From NCBI GenBank assembly GCA_902785755.1, contig CACZZO010000009.1, positions 140,654 through 204,653 on the forward strand: a stretch of DNA of 64,000 nucleotides, given 5' to 3'. The translations under genes were made by a program, and so were the position numbers. This stretch comes from an uncultured Bacteroidia bacterium. GTDB taxonomy: Bacteria > Bacteroidota > Bacteroidia > Bacteroidales > F082. Under the pieces are notes generated by a model. The model had not been told where the DNA came from, made no database searches, and saw only the letters and a list, made by a program, of their open reading frames with translations. This document shows positions 53,601 to 63,169 of the stretch, in pieces; position 1 is the stretch's first letter; each line of letters starts with the position of its first letter.

Positions 53601-53750
53601 CCCCACATGCAGACCCGCGCCCGAAGGATACGGGAACATATCCAAGACATAGAATTTCGGCTTATTGTAGTCAATATCAACCTTATAGATTTTGTTTTCG
53701 CGCCAGTATTGCTGCCACTTTTTCTCGATTTCGTTGAAGTTGTAATCCAT
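50610..53750 (-). CDS. leuS: Leucyl-tRNA synthetase with an inserted nuclease-like domain
   Basis: Charges tRNA-Leu. The 1046-residue class I synthetase has the HIGH-type motif [17 protein letters not shown] (residues 40-56). The editing domain holds [20 protein letters not shown] and [15 protein letters not shown], the [14 protein letters not shown] segment is present, and KMSKS lies at 819-823. Bacteroidetes LeuRS is normally about 920-950 residues. The excess lies between [16 protein letters not shown] (to about 636) and [11 protein letters not shown] (from 767), where a DUF559-like domain is inserted (51525-51839). The catalytic motifs look intact, so the enzyme should be active. Confidence 0.95.
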   Translation of the reverse strand: MDYNFNEIEKKWQQYWRENKIYKVDIDYNKPKFYVLDMFPYPSGAGLHVGHPLGYIASDIYARYKRLKGFNVLHPMGYDAYGLPAEQYAIQTGTHPAVTTEKNINRYREQMDKIGFCYDWDREVRTCEPGYYKWTQWTFLQLFKSFYCYGCQKAQPISKLIARFEEKGTEGLNVAESKPLSFTAAEWKAMSEKEQQEVLMNYRLAYQAEAMVNWCPGLGTVLANDEVADGLSVRGGFPVERKSMKQWQLRITAYADRLLQGLETVDWSESVKDLQRNWIGKSMGASVIFKVEGKDIDLEVFTTRADTLFGTTFMVLAPEHELVSQITTPEQRIAVEEYIARTKNRSERERMAEVRKVSGAFTGAYGINPITGAKLPIWIADYVLMGYGTGAIMAVPAHDSRDFAFARHFNLPIIQVVKKPGTEPTYPTTWEESFDAKDGELVNSGFLNGLTVKKAIERMIEELEKLGVGTGKTNYRLRDAIFSRQRYWGEPFPIYYIDGMPYAMDESKLPLELPAIDEYKPTATGEPPLARAKNWVTEEGYPIETNTMPGFAGSSGYYFRYEDPHNDKEYFSREANDYWQNVDLYIGGAEHATGHLIYSRFWCKFLYDIGLSCKDEPFQKMINQGMIQGRSSFAYRVNLEKLCEYDVWNIIKDKRLGVEFVRNYKDGRRQFDFFCPEKGILIEIKRMGSLEKVAEPWEEYAASKGYKLLLVPNIDVLNDYRAGTHIVEQKIKDLIAGKEVPAFVEGEEYDRGIIFVSKNIPDRELFSDPIHVDINMVRNDILDIPACRQWRDDLKNAHFIKEKDKDGNDIFVCGSEVEKMSKSKYNVQNPDDLVEKYGADTLRLYEMFLGPLEQSKPWDTQGIEGTFRFVRKFWRLFHNENNEFCVSDEPATAPELKSLHKLIKKEEEGIESISFNTVVSAFMICVNELADLKCNKREILEPLAIMISPYAPHIAEELWHLLGHETSVVNASFPVYDESKTVENSFNYPVSFNGKMRFNMELPVTMNQDEVQAAVLAAPEAAKWIEGKQIRKVIYVPKKIVNIVVG
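51525..51839 (-). other. DUF559/VSR-like PD-(D/E)XK domain inserted in LeuRS
   Basis: About residues 638-742 of LeuRS read [20 protein letters not shown], then [18 protein letters not shown]. The order W-x-I-x-D-K-R-L-G-V-x-F, R-Q-F-D-F, P-E-K-x-I-x-I-E-I-K parallels DUF559 (VSR-type) endonuclease domains. The catalytic-type residues Asp672, Glu683 and Lys685 are in place. The insertion lies in the region after the catalytic CP2 segment, where ordinary LeuRS has a short linker. Its function is unknown. Confidence 0.7.
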
Positions 53751-53864
53751 ATAATAGAGGTGTTTTTTGCTGATTTTGAAAGAAGCTGCAAAAATACAGA
53801 TTTTTAGAATGTGACAGCCGCAAATTCTTAGCCTAATTGGTGAATTAGATGGAAAAACAACAAA

Positions 53865-53890
53865 AAAAGCTCCGCTGCAGCGGAGCTTTT
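53865..53890. terminator. Rho-independent terminator between leuS and the surface-protein operon
   Basis: AAAAGCTCCGCTG / CAGCGGAGCTTTT is a perfect 26 bp inverted repeat with A- and T-runs. It closes the minus-strand operon of the giant protein and the small membrane protein, upstream of the leuS promoter. Confidence 0.85.
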
Positions 53891-53951
53891 CCGTGTCTCA
53901 CGACACTACAAATAAAAAAAACACCTAATTTCATTTGTTTTATTGTTCTTT

Positions 53952-54203
53952 TCAGTCCTCTTTCTTTTTCTTGAGGAGGGCAAAAGCCGCACCAAAGCCG
54001 CACAACAACCAGACGCCGCCCAAAGGGGCGTACTGGTCGGTGGTGACATCCTGAACGGGCACGAAGGGCAAACCACCTCCCACTGATCCTTTTACGCGCT
54101 CGTTGGAATACTCCTCGTCGCTCATAATGAAAATCTGTGCCTTGGCCATGCCGCTCAACATGAGCAGCAAAGTGGTGATTATGATGATGGATTTCTTTTT
54201 CAT
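53952..54203 (-). CDS. Small secreted protein with C-terminal membrane anchor
   Basis: An 83-residue protein. Signal peptide MKKKSIIIITTLLLMLSGMA is cleaved near KAQ. A short acidic middle follows, then the C terminus APLGGVWLLCGFGAAFALLK, a single hydrophobic helix ending in four lysines and ED. The layout (PLG motif, hydrophobic stretch, basic tail) resembles C-terminal anchoring or sorting signals and recurs in small Bacteroidetes proteins next to large T9SS proteins. It lies 18 bp after the giant gene in the same operon. It may be a companion or a processing partner; function unknown. Confidence 0.7.
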   Translation of the reverse strand: MKKKSIIIITTLLLMLSGMAKAQIFIMSDEEYSNERVKGSVGGGLPFVPVQDVTTDQYAPLGGVWLLCGFGAAFALLKKKKED

Positions 54204-54221
54204 TATTCTTTCTTCCTTTCC

Positions 54222-57200
54222 TTAATAGTTGATGACCATTTTCTGTGTTCTCACTTGCTTGTCGTCCGACAGCCTCAAGAAATAGATACCGGTGGCCACA
54301 TTGGGCAGGCTCACGCTGCTCTGAGCGTCGACGAGGCGTTTTGCCGAGAGGCGACGTCCTTGCACATCGAACACTTCAAGATAGCCCGTGCCGTTGACGA
54401 TAATCTCGTCGCCCATGCAGAAGGCAAAGGTTGTGGCTTCGGCTTCGATGGGGTTCTCCTCAACATCGGTGACCTCAAACACCAACTTGAAGCGCGAGAT
54501 GTAGTCGGAGGTGGTGGCCTCGAAGCGGTATTCCTCTGAACGTAACATATCCACATCGGCACCCGACATATTGTCGACGAGGTGCAGGTAGTGGAAATCG
54601 CCGTGCAGTGTGCCCCAGCGCATGGTGTAAACGCCGTCTTGCGAAGGCTCGAAACGCACGGGGACGGTGCTGGTGCCAGTGGGGGCAAACAGCGTTTGGT
54701 AATCCTCGTCTTCCAAGCGGGCATAAATCAGCGAATTGCCGTTGCGCTTGTCTTTCAGTTTCGATCCGCCACCCAGTTCCGGACGGTTCATCTCCACGGT
54801 GGTCACGTCATAATGACCTTCGGCATCGTAGCAGAACAGGTTCACCAAGGGATAGTTGAAGTTGTCTCCACGGAAAGTGGAACCTTGGCCTCCCGTTGCA
54901 CTGCGCATGGAGTTTTTGAATGTCAGATTGCCACCGTTAGCCGTTTTCACGAAGAAACCTTGGTGCGGGTGAATAAACTGTGGAGCGTTGATTTGGTTGA
55001 CGGAGGCGGTGGCGGGGTAGCAGATATAGCGGCCTGCGTCGGCATCGAAAAGATAGTAGGATTTGTTGTGGATGATACCATTATTAGCTTGATCGTTGGC
55101 CAACTTGTCGAAGTCCAAATAACTTTGGAAGGGATTGCCCACAAGGTTGGTGCCGCGCAGTTCTTCTGCATAGGGCGAGGGGTTGATGCTGTATTCATTG
55201 TTGGTAATAGGTGTAGTGATGCCGTCACCGTTGTTCAGCATGCCGTCGGCCATGAGCATGCTGACAGCCGAAACGCCCATCATGTAGCCCTTGCCCACTT
55301 GGAATGTGCTTTCGTTCGGGTACTCGATGTTGTAGTGCTTACCTTCATCAAGTTGGCCGTTAAGGTCATTGGCATCTTGATACCAGTGGTCAAAGAATTT
55401 TTCTACACCTTGGCTCGCTGGTCTGCCTTGACGCTTGAAGTTGATCCAGTGGCGATGCTGCTCGCTGAAGCAATAAAAATCGAAACTATCATTGAAAGTT
55501 GCCTGGGCTCCTGCGCTTCCGCCGTACGCAGATGAGCCGTATGGCGTATTAGTGGGGAAATAGCCAATTTTGTTTGCATCGTAATTATTCAGACCAGAGG
55601 AAGGGTCGTCAGACTGGTACCAACTAGTTGGCGGAGGATCCATATAGAGTCGGCTTTTGTAATCATCTTCCGTAATGCCATTATCTGCTGTTGGTGTTCC
55701 TGAAAGTGATTCATACCCCCTTTGTATTGGATAATTCTCTATATCATCATAATACTTCAACCCCATCGGCGCGCTTTGCAGCGCGGAGCTGAACATGTGC
55801 CAGTCGTAAGGCGCACCGCCGTTGGCGGTGGTGCCGTCGCTGTTGTCGAAAGTCACACCTACGCGGGCATGTAGTTCGGCACCGTCGGTTTGCGTAATAC
55901 CCACGTTCTCACGGATGTAGAGTCGCACGGCCTCGTTTTCCGAAACATTGACAGCCGTTGGATTGGTATTATAGAGATACATGGCGGCATTGGGGTTGGC
56001 GGCAGCGGTAAGACTCTTGAAGTTTTTGCCAGCCCTTTCAACGGGGTCAAGGCTGTTGTAGTTAGGTTCTTTCCACATGTCGTTCACGTTGTCGTCGTAT
56101 TTCATATAGATACCGTCTTCAGAACCTACCACATTGAAGTCAGCGATTTGGAGCACCGGGTAGTCGTCGTTGATGGGGCTGGCCATGGTGCGGGTCCAGG
56201 TGGTGTAGCCGGCATTGGCGGCAACCCAGTTGTTCAAGGTGGGCAGCAAGCCGCCGAGAAACACGCCGTTGACAATATATCCGTTGTCGGCGTTTTCCGT
56301 CATTTGCTGGTCGCGGTGCTTGAAGCCGTATTTGCCGCTCTCTAATTTAGTGGCGCCGTAGTTTGCTTGGAGCTCAAGCACCGAGTTCTCAATTGGATTA
56401 GCAATATAATTAAAATCTGCATAATCATAGCTTTCATCATCTGCCACCCTTGGCGCATAGCAATACCTAATAGTGCCTATAGCCGCTGGGGTCGTCTCCC
56501 CGGCTGCTGTATAATTGTTCTTTCCAGCAAACCAGCCGAAGCCCTCGGGCGGGGTCGTGCCCTGATAACGCACATACACGTTCTCGATAAGGCCGTTGTT
56601 CTCGCCCACGATGCCGCCAAGGAACCTGCTGTGCTCTGCCGCTTCAACAGATGCTCCTTCAGTGTCAATAAGGGTGATTTCGACATTGGAGAAACTGTTT
56701 TTCAATGAGCAACCATCTCCCAGTTTTCCGACCAAGCCTCCCATATATCCTTGAAAAGCGTTGAATGCTGGGTTTGTTCCTGACTTTCCTTTGTTTTGAC
56801 CAAAAATAGAAGGCATGGCCATGGATGAGTGAACATCGCCACCCTCTATTTCACCCACTAAGCCACCAACGGCAGTGCCATCAGCGCTGTATCCGACATC
56901 GAAGCTCATGCGAGCCTCACTATTGCTAAGGACACCGCCTGCCATTTTGCCGGCAATGCCACCTGCCGAATAAATGACTGTTTTATCATCTGATACAAAA
57001 TGACTTTCGTCAACAAAAGTGTTCTTCACTTCAGCACCCTCATCAAGATAACCGAATAGGCCGAATTTCCTGATACCGGTGAGATACAATCCCTGTAAAC
57101 CCGTAATAATATGACCCTGACCATCAAAAGAGCCTTTATACTTATGATTATCGTTATATTCATGGCTTTCAATTGTCAAAGGCGTTTCAGAATCCACAAA

Positions 57201-60200
57201 TAAACTACCTTGGTTAGTACCAATGCTATTGATAAAGAAATATTTCACCGCACCAATAGGCACCCACAAATATGCACTCATGTCCAAGTCGTTCATGATT
57301 TTTGCCTTGGCGTATGGATTTATATCCTTATTCCATTTATCATGCTTGTCATCTCCACCAATTCTCTCATCAAACACATTCAAGCCGTTGACATAGGAAG
57401 AGAACCAAGACAAACCTTCGGGGCTATATATTTTCCAAGTAAGAATGCCATTGGCATCCTTTGTGATTTTGTAATGCTTTCCCGTTCCAACCATAGATTG
57501 GTCTGGGTCGCCTTCAGGACCAGTATCCTTTTCGGGGTCTTCTTTCACGACAGGATGAGTCCAGCAGCCCCAAAGATAGATGAACTTACTGCGAAAAGGA
57601 GCAATGTCTGTCTGGGTGTGAACTGCTACATATGATTCTGAATCCTCAAAAACGGCTCCTATTAATGCATCTGCAGTGCCAATACCTTCATCTACACCCG
57701 ACATAATCATCAAATTCCGCAACCATTGTTCGCTGCTGACATGTTGTGTTTCACCTGTTGGTATATAATCATGCAAATTAAAATTACCGTCTATCTCTTC
57801 GTTTCCCACTGTTTTACTAAAATATTCCGAAGTTGCAATCACTGGGCAGAAACCCTTAATCACACTAAAACCAATACTCGAATAAGGATTGGTATTTCCT
57901 GGTCCCGCATAACCCGAAATGTCGGACAGCAATGTAATAACAGAAACATTGTTGTCTCCCACTTCTGTTTCATTCTCGTTATACTCATAATCATACCTTG
58001 TGAGGAACACATTGTTGAGTTTACCGTTGGCGGAAAAGCCAACGGGCAGTCCTGCGCCGGCTCCGTCAACAGCCCAATTGTTGTCCACTTTAAGACCATG
58101 AGTACCAATGAGATCAGTATCCTTGTCGCCCACATAAAGACGACCGTCCAAATAGATACCGCCACCGTGCTTTCCGGCAGGCACATGGTTGTCGTTCACC
58201 TCGCACTTTCCCATCATCTGCATTTTGGCATATTCATCAGCACTTTCCTTGCCAATGTAAATTCCGCCACCAGCCTCGGAAGCGTAGTTATAATTGATTT
58301 GACCAATTCCATCTTCTCCAATCTCTCCTCGCTTACCCGAAAAGATAAGTCTGGCGCCTTGCTTGTCGATGCAGACGCCGCCGCCGTAGGTGGCGGTGTT
58401 GTTGTTGATTTGGGGGATGTTGACCGGCTCTTCGTCCGAAGGCCTGCCATTCCTGCTACGGCGGGTGGTGGTGTCTTCTTCGGGCGTGTTGGCCAAAACG
58501 GCCTGCTGCAAGGGCGTAAGCTCTTGGAAGAATGGATTTTTCTCCACTTCAGGATACACACTACGCGGAAGTTTGCCCGCAGCGTCCATAGCCTTGCTTC
58601 CGGATGAAGTCGTGAATTGTATTATCCCTTCGCTGTAGCCTGTGTGTCCGGCACTGTTGGTCGCATAGGCCCTTGCCATATAGGAAGTATTGGCACTAAG
58701 GCCTTCAAAGGTGTAGGAAAACACATCGCCAACACTGAGAGATTCGCGTTGCGGCCCCCATGTGTTTCCACCGTCAGTTGAAAGTTGGAAGCCCTTTGAC
58801 GTCACTGTCACTTCACCAATACCATTATAGAACAATTTGGCATTGACAGAGGCGGAGTTGGCGGTAACGTCGAAAGCCACGCCAGCGACTACAACAGGTT
58901 CGTTGCCGCGGGTCTTCACTGCAACTGCGGGGCTGGCGTCGAAGTAGTCCTTTTCGTCATAAGTGTATTTTCCGTAGGCGACCACATAATAGGTTTTTCC
59001 TGAAGTAAGGCCCGAGGCAACGAATCTCGAGCAGCCTTCGTTCTGGTTGTAGGTATGGGGTGCTGTCGGGATAGGGGTACCGTTTGTAGGTCCAACCTTT
59101 ACCGTGGTGACATCTTGCCAATGACCGGTCCAGTCCACGTTCTCGCCTAAATCCGAAGGATAGGGGTTCACTGAAAAAGCGATGCCGTATTCTTTATTTT
59201 TTGCATCTTCTTTCATGGCATTACCCCTGTCCACATGGTGGAAGTGGACGGTGAAGCCAGAGGTGGTTATGCCTTCCACATCGAGGATTTCGAGGATGGG
59301 ATGGGCTTCGCGTTCCATGATGTTAAAGGTGCCACCGCCGCCATACACGCCGCCACCCTTGCCGTTGTCGGCCTTGTTGTTGTTGATTTGGCCGCCGTAC
59401 ATATAGATTTGGCCGCTGTTGATGTAAACGCCGCCGCCGTCGCCGGTTACGGCAGTGTTGTTGTTGATGCGGTCGCCGTGGATGGTGATGTCGCCTTCGT
59501 GGTTGTTGATGCCGCCGCCGTTGATGTAGGCGGTGTTGTTGCAGATGCGGCTGGCCTTGGATTCGACGAAGCCGTAGGAGTCGCATGGGCCAACGACGAG
59601 GTTGCCCTTGTCGGTGTAGAGTCCGCCGCCGCGACCACTGATAGCCCTGTTGCCATTTTCGTCATCGTCCTCAGTTTTGCAGTCTTCGGGCATAGTTTCT
59701 TCAAGGCTTTTTCCGATAATGGAGCCATAGACTCGCAACTCACCATCGTGATTGTCCAAGCCACCACCGTTGATGTCGGCTTTATTACCGAGGATATTGC
59801 AATGCTCGGCAAAGATGGAGCCATACTTGAGGTAGAGGCCGCCGCCGCGTCCGGTGAGGTTGTCATCGCTGCCGCCATTACCGTATGCCTTGTTATAGTT
59901 CAGGAGCGTATGGAGGAGGCGCACGGTATAGCCCGAGAGGTCGGCGTGGGGGCCTTCGCAGAACATGCCACCGCCGCTGCCTCCCTGAGTGCCGATGGTG
60001 GTATAATTATGGCCAGCCACATTGTGGTGAACTTTGGCATAGCGCACGTCGAGACGCCCGATGTGGGTGTTGAGGCCGCCGCCGTTGGTGCCAGCGGTAT
60101 TGTAACTGAACACGGTGCCGGTGTTTTTGCAATCATTCAGCGAGGGAGCAGAGGCGGGATTGTTATACAACGCGCTGGGCCAGATGCGGATGTCGCCTGC

Positions 60201-62864
60201 GTTAGTATAAACGCCGCCGCCACGTCCGTTGGTGGCTGTGTTATGGCTGATGTCGCCGCCATAAATCTCGATGTCGCCCGAATGGTCGTCGATGCCGCCG
60301 CCGTTGGTTTGGGCGGTATTGTAGAGAATCTTGGAACTGACGATATTGATGAAACCACCATCAAGATAGACGCCGCCGCCACGGCCTTTGCTCACCGTGC
60401 CTATGGCTGTGTTATTGTAAATCAGTGCGTTGGTGATGTCCACCGTGCCGTTACCGGCATTGATGCCGCCGCCATTGCCGTCGAGGGCTGTGTTTTTGGT
60501 GATACGGGTGTGGGTGTCGTCATTGTTGGCTTGGTCTTGGCCGTAGTCACCCAAAGAGAAAACGGGGCCATCAACGGTAAGGAGTCCTTTATCGACATAC
60601 ACGCCGCCGCCGCCATTGGCCGTGTTTCTGCTGATGTTGGCGCCGCCTTGGATGGTGGTGGTGGACTCTTTGTTGGGCACACTCACATACACGCCGCCGC
60701 CCAATTCGGCAGCGGTGTTGTATTCGATGTCACCGCCGTTCACAACCACCGTGCCGCCCATCACGCAGATGCCGCCGCCGTTGCGCGTGAGGGCCTTGTT
60801 GCCCTCAATTTCGTCCGTTACGGGTTTTTTTCTACCGATGGTGCCGCCATTCACGGTGACGGTTCCATTGTTTTTGCGGTTATCTTCACGGTCATACCAC
60901 ACATACACGCCGCCGCCGTCGGTGTAGGCTTGGTTTTTGTACATCTGAAAGGTTTTGCCATCTTCACCAATGTTCACATTGAGGGTACTGACAATATCGG
61001 GGTTAGTGAACTTGCTGGCGATGTAAACGCCGCCGCCATAGCCGGGTCCGGGTATTGTATCATTGCCGGCAGAGTTGTTATATACTTCGCCGCTTAACAG
61101 ATGGACGTTGATGGTGCCGGAGTTGTTTTGGGCAGCAGTAGTTGGATTAGTAGCTGCGGCATAGTCCGAATAGAACTGATGGTTTGAAGGGTATTCGTAT
61201 TTTTCGATGTAAATGCCGCCGCCGGCCATTTCGTCGCCCTCGGTGCCTTGGGCGTAATTATCATAGATCTTACCGCCGTTGAGGTTGACGGTGCGTTGGT
61301 ATTCCAACGACCATTTTTTATGACCGTCTCTATTATTATAGTGGCTATAAGGGCAGCCATCCATGAGGGCGATGCCCGCGCCCTTGGGGGCCTTGTTATG
61401 ATGAATTGTACTGCCTTCGTTGATATTCAAACTGAATTCGGGGCTTATCGCTTGCTGGCTAGGGTTAAATCCCACGTCGTCGGAGGCGTCAAAGGTTAGG
61501 TAGGCGCCGCCGCCGTATTGCGAGGCCGAATTGTGATGGATATTCACGCCACCTTCGAAAGTGGCTCTGAAGCCGTGCCCGTCGTATGGTGCATCTGTAC
61601 CGTTATACGTATAGAAATAAACGCCGCCGCCACGCTCGGCCTCGTTGTAGCATATTTCAGTTCTGTCCATATTGATGAAGGCACAAGTGGCCACAGCGCC
61701 GCCGTATCGCGCCGAATTGTGATGGAAATGGCAATCCTGGATAGACACGAAGGCATTACCACCTGAATTATTTTGTCTTCCCGAGCGCCAGTTGACGACA
61801 CCCCCTTGTCCCGACAGGGGTTTGGACTTAATCTGATTCATGTTTTTGTAATCGAGAATACTATTGTTCTCACTCCCGCTCAAGTCCCTATAGGTATTGT
61901 TGTAGGCCTCGCAATTTGTCATGGTGAGCGAGCCACCCACTTGGCCTTGCGAGCGGATGACACTGCCCATGCCTCCGATGCTTTCATGACCACCATGCAA
62001 ATATTCAGAAATAAGGCAGTCATGAATCTTCACATTGTCCAATGTCACAGTCCATGTACCAGACACAAAACTAATAATTCTTCCGTAACCTTTATTGTGA
62101 TTCGTAACAACTGGGCCTCCATAACTGTTCTTGAAAGTGACATGTTTCATGCGGCAAGCTCCAACAACAGATGAAGCAGATGTACCCATTGTCACTATTC
62201 CTCCTTGACCTGTATTACCACCATCATTATTATTAATACTAGTATGGGTAACGAATCCATAAAACTCGACATATTTCAGCCAAATCTTAGGATTCAGTGA
62301 AGCTGTCCCTATGCTAAGAATACAAGATCCCTGATAGTTGGTTCGGGTTGGGATAGGGGTTGGGTTTGTCGCGGTTCCGTTTCCGCAGTTTCCATAGATC
62401 TTCAATGTGTCGCCAACTCTTCCAATGATATGCAACTCGCCTTTGTCTCTCACCTTAAAAAGCTCAGCATTTGTTGTCTCTTTTACAACGACAGGTGTTC
62501 CCACAGGATAAAGCACCAAGACACGTGGAGTACCGCCGTCACTGTGGACATCAACAGTACTATTGATTTTCGTACTGTCGGCTGTAATCTTAAACTTACC
62601 GTTGTTTTCCCCTTGCCATTCAGGCAAATCGTTCACATTGGCAGGGTAAGGGTATTGGTCCGAATTTTGCGCCCACATAGCTGGTGCTATGGCCATCATC
62701 GCCAGCAGTGCGAGGAGGATGAGCATGAAACTGAAGGGTTTTGGTTTTTGCAGATTTCCTTTTTTCGGAAAATCAGCCCGCTTGGTTTGGTTTTGGGGCT
62801 TTTTGCTTCGAGAAGCATGGCACAAGGTCTTGCGCAAGATGCTTGATGCGTAGGCGGAGGTCAT
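54222..62864 (-). CDS. Giant T9SS-exported beta-helix adhesin-like protein
   Basis: A 2880-residue surface protein. The N terminus is long and basic (residues 1-45) before the hydrophobic signal FMLILLALLAMMAIAPAMWA cleaved near QNS. Residues about 70-1210 and 1480-1640 form a right-handed beta-helix with more than twenty GGG(V/I)Y turns, often preceded by NN(T/K)A (for example NNTAVTGDGGGVYINSGQIY). Residues about 1215-1430 hold two fibronectin-III-like domains (TTSGFTVHFHHVDRG and ANSASVNAKLFYNGIGEVTV). Residues about 1790-2090 contain GLUG-like repeats (GQGHIITGLQGL, GGLVGEIEGG), then large beta domains. The C-terminal 80 residues are a T9SS sorting domain (GYLEVFDVQGRRLSAKRLVD ... VRTQKMVINY). 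Probable adhesin. Confidence 0.85.
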   Translation of the reverse strand: MTSAYASSILRKTLCHASRSKKPQNQTKRADFPKKGNLQKPKPFSFMLILLALLAMMAIAPAMWAQNSDQYPYPANVNDLPEWQGENNGKFKITADSTKINSTVDVHSDGGTPRVLVLYPVGTPVVVKETTNAELFKVRDKGELHIIGRVGDTLKIYGNCGNGTATNPTPIPTRTNYQGSCILSIGTASLNPKIWLKYVEFYGFVTHTSINNNDGGNTGQGGIVTMGTSASSVVGACRMKHVTFKNSYGGPVVTNHNKGYGRIISFVSGTWTVTLDNVKIHDCLISEYLHGGHESIGGMGSVIRSQGQVGGSLTMTNCEAYNNTYRDLSGSENNSILDYKNMNQIKSKPLSGQGGVVNWRSGRQNNSGGNAFVSIQDCHFHHNSARYGGAVATCAFINMDRTEICYNEAERGGGVYFYTYNGTDAPYDGHGFRATFEGGVNIHHNSASQYGGGAYLTFDASDDVGFNPSQQAISPEFSLNINEGSTIHHNKAPKGAGIALMDGCPYSHYNNRDGHKKWSLEYQRTVNLNGGKIYDNYAQGTEGDEMAGGGIYIEKYEYPSNHQFYSDYAAATNPTTAAQNNSGTINVHLLSGEVYNNSAGNDTIPGPGYGGGVYIASKFTNPDIVSTLNVNIGEDGKTFQMYKNQAYTDGGGVYVWYDREDNRKNNGTVTVNGGTIGRKKPVTDEIEGNKALTRNGGGICVMGGTVVVNGGDIEYNTAAELGGGVYVSVPNKESTTTIQGGANISRNTANGGGGVYVDKGLLTVDGPVFSLGDYGQDQANNDDTHTRITKNTALDGNGGGINAGNGTVDITNALIYNNTAIGTVSKGRGGGVYLDGGFINIVSSKILYNTAQTNGGGIDDHSGDIEIYGGDISHNTATNGRGGGVYTNAGDIRIWPSALYNNPASAPSLNDCKNTGTVFSYNTAGTNGGGLNTHIGRLDVRYAKVHHNVAGHNYTTIGTQGGSGGGMFCEGPHADLSGYTVRLLHTLLNYNKAYGNGGSDDNLTGRGGGLYLKYGSIFAEHCNILGNKADINGGGLDNHDGELRVYGSIIGKSLEETMPEDCKTEDDDENGNRAISGRGGGLYTDKGNLVVGPCDSYGFVESKASRICNNTAYINGGGINNHEGDITIHGDRINNNTAVTGDGGGVYINSGQIYMYGGQINNNKADNGKGGGVYGGGGTFNIMEREAHPILEILDVEGITTSGFTVHFHHVDRGNAMKEDAKNKEYGIAFSVNPYPSDLGENVDWTGHWQDVTTVKVGPTNGTPIPTAPHTYNQNEGCSRFVASGLTSGKTYYVVAYGKYTYDEKDYFDASPAVAVKTRGNEPVVVAGVAFDVTANSASVNAKLFYNGIGEVTVTSKGFQLSTDGGNTWGPQRESLSVGDVFSYTFEGLSANTSYMARAYATNSAGHTGYSEGIIQFTTSSGSKAMDAAGKLPRSVYPEVEKNPFFQELTPLQQAVLANTPEEDTTTRRSRNGRPSDEEPVNIPQINNNTATYGGGVCIDKQGARLIFSGKRGEIGEDGIGQINYNYASEAGGGIYIGKESADEYAKMQMMGKCEVNDNHVPAGKHGGGIYLDGRLYVGDKDTDLIGTHGLKVDNNWAVDGAGAGLPVGFSANGKLNNVFLTRYDYEYNENETEVGDNNVSVITLLSDISGYAGPGNTNPYSSIGFSVIKGFCPVIATSEYFSKTVGNEEIDGNFNLHDYIPTGETQHVSSEQWLRNLMIMSGVDEGIGTADALIGAVFEDSESYVAVHTQTDIAPFRSKFIYLWGCWTHPVVKEDPEKDTGPEGDPDQSMVGTGKHYKITKDANGILTWKIYSPEGLSWFSSYVNGLNVFDERIGGDDKHDKWNKDINPYAKAKIMNDLDMSAYLWVPIGAVKYFFINSIGTNQGSLFVDSETPLTIESHEYNDNHKYKGSFDGQGHIITGLQGLYLTGIRKFGLFGYLDEGAEVKNTFVDESHFVSDDKTVIYSAGGIAGKMAGGVLSNSEARMSFDVGYSADGTAVGGLVGEIEGGDVHSSMAMPSIFGQNKGKSGTNPAFNAFQGYMGGLVGKLGDGCSLKNSFSNVEITLIDTEGASVEAAEHSRFLGGIVGENNGLIENVYVRYQGTTPPEGFGWFAGKNNYTAAGETTPAAIGTIRYCYAPRVADDESYDYADFNYIANPIENSVLELQANYGATKLESGKYGFKHRDQQMTENADNGYIVNGVFLGGLLPTLNNWVAANAGYTTWTRTMASPINDDYPVLQIADFNVVGSEDGIYMKYDDNVNDMWKEPNYNSLDPVERAGKNFKSLTAAANPNAAMYLYNTNPTAVNVSENEAVRLYIRENVGITQTDGAELHARVGVTFDNSDGTTANGGAPYDWHMFSSALQSAPMGLKYYDDIENYPIQRGYESLSGTPTADNGITEDDYKSRLYMDPPPTSWYQSDDPSSGLNNYDANKIGYFPTNTPYGSSAYGGSAGAQATFNDSFDFYCFSEQHRHWINFKRQGRPASQGVEKFFDHWYQDANDLNGQLDEGKHYNIEYPNESTFQVGKGYMMGVSAVSMLMADGMLNNGDGITTPITNNEYSINPSPYAEELRGTNLVGNPFQSYLDFDKLANDQANNGIIHNKSYYLFDADAGRYICYPATASVNQINAPQFIHPHQGFFVKTANGGNLTFKNSMRSATGGQGSTFRGDNFNYPLVNLFCYDAEGHYDVTTVEMNRPELGGGSKLKDKRNGNSLIYARLEDEDYQTLFAPTGTSTVPVRFEPSQDGVYTMRWGTLHGDFHYLHLVDNMSGADVDMLRSEEYRFEATTSDYISRFKLVFEVTDVEENPIEAEATTFAFCMGDEIIVNGTGYLEVFDVQGRRLSAKRLVDAQSSVSLPNVATGIYFLRLSDDKQVRTQKMVINY

Positions 62865-62939
62865 GTTGTTGATACCTTATTAAATTAATACTGCTATTGT
62901 TTGTACTGGTGTTTTTTATTCGGTGTAGATTTTGGGGTG

Positions 62940-62947
62940 CAAAAATA
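62940..62947 (-). promoter_or_regulatory. -7 promoter box of the giant surface-protein gene
   Basis: Minus-strand TATTTTTG matches TAnnTTTG, 75 bp upstream of the ATG at 62864, leaving a moderately long 5' leader. Confidence 0.45.
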
Positions 62948-63114
62948 GAAAAAAAACACGATTTGGGACATAAAAAATTGAGTTTAATTTAAAGAATTGC
63001 ACTAAGCCGTTAGCGCCAAAGGAGTATTTTTTGGAGAAACACCGCCAAGGCAGCGTATTTCGTGCCTCGCCACACCATATTTTTCTTTATGGAGGCGGGG
63101 ATTTTTCATCGGAA

Positions 63115-63145
63115 TTGCCGCGAAAAGGATAATTGCTTAACTTTG
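63115..63145 (+). promoter_or_regulatory. Promoter of the right-edge ATPase gene
   Basis: TTG (63115-63117), a 20 bp spacer and TAACTTTG (63138-63145) match both Bacteroidetes promoter elements. The ATG is 24 bp downstream. Confidence 0.6.
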
Positions 63146-63169
63146 CGGCGCAAAAAGAAAGGAAACGCC

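Larger units (their letters stand above)
62865..63169. other. Divergent intergenic region
   Basis: A 305 bp region between the giant gene (minus) and the right-edge ATPase gene (plus). It holds the giant gene's -7 box (62940-62947), a hairpin CGCCacaCCATA...TATGGaGGCG (63068-63097) followed by a short T-run, and the ATPase promoter (63115-63145). No coding frame is credible. Confidence 0.55.

Noticed and set aside
59235..61097. 620-codon plus-strand open frame opposite the giant beta-helix gene
   Set aside because: Its alanine/valine repeats are the antisense of the GGG-turn codons of the beta-helix; there is no promoter, signal peptide or family motif.
63068..63106. Hairpin in the region before the right-edge ATPase as a terminator
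   Set aside because: The stem is interrupted and no gene ends before it on the plus strand; it is noted only within the intergenic description.
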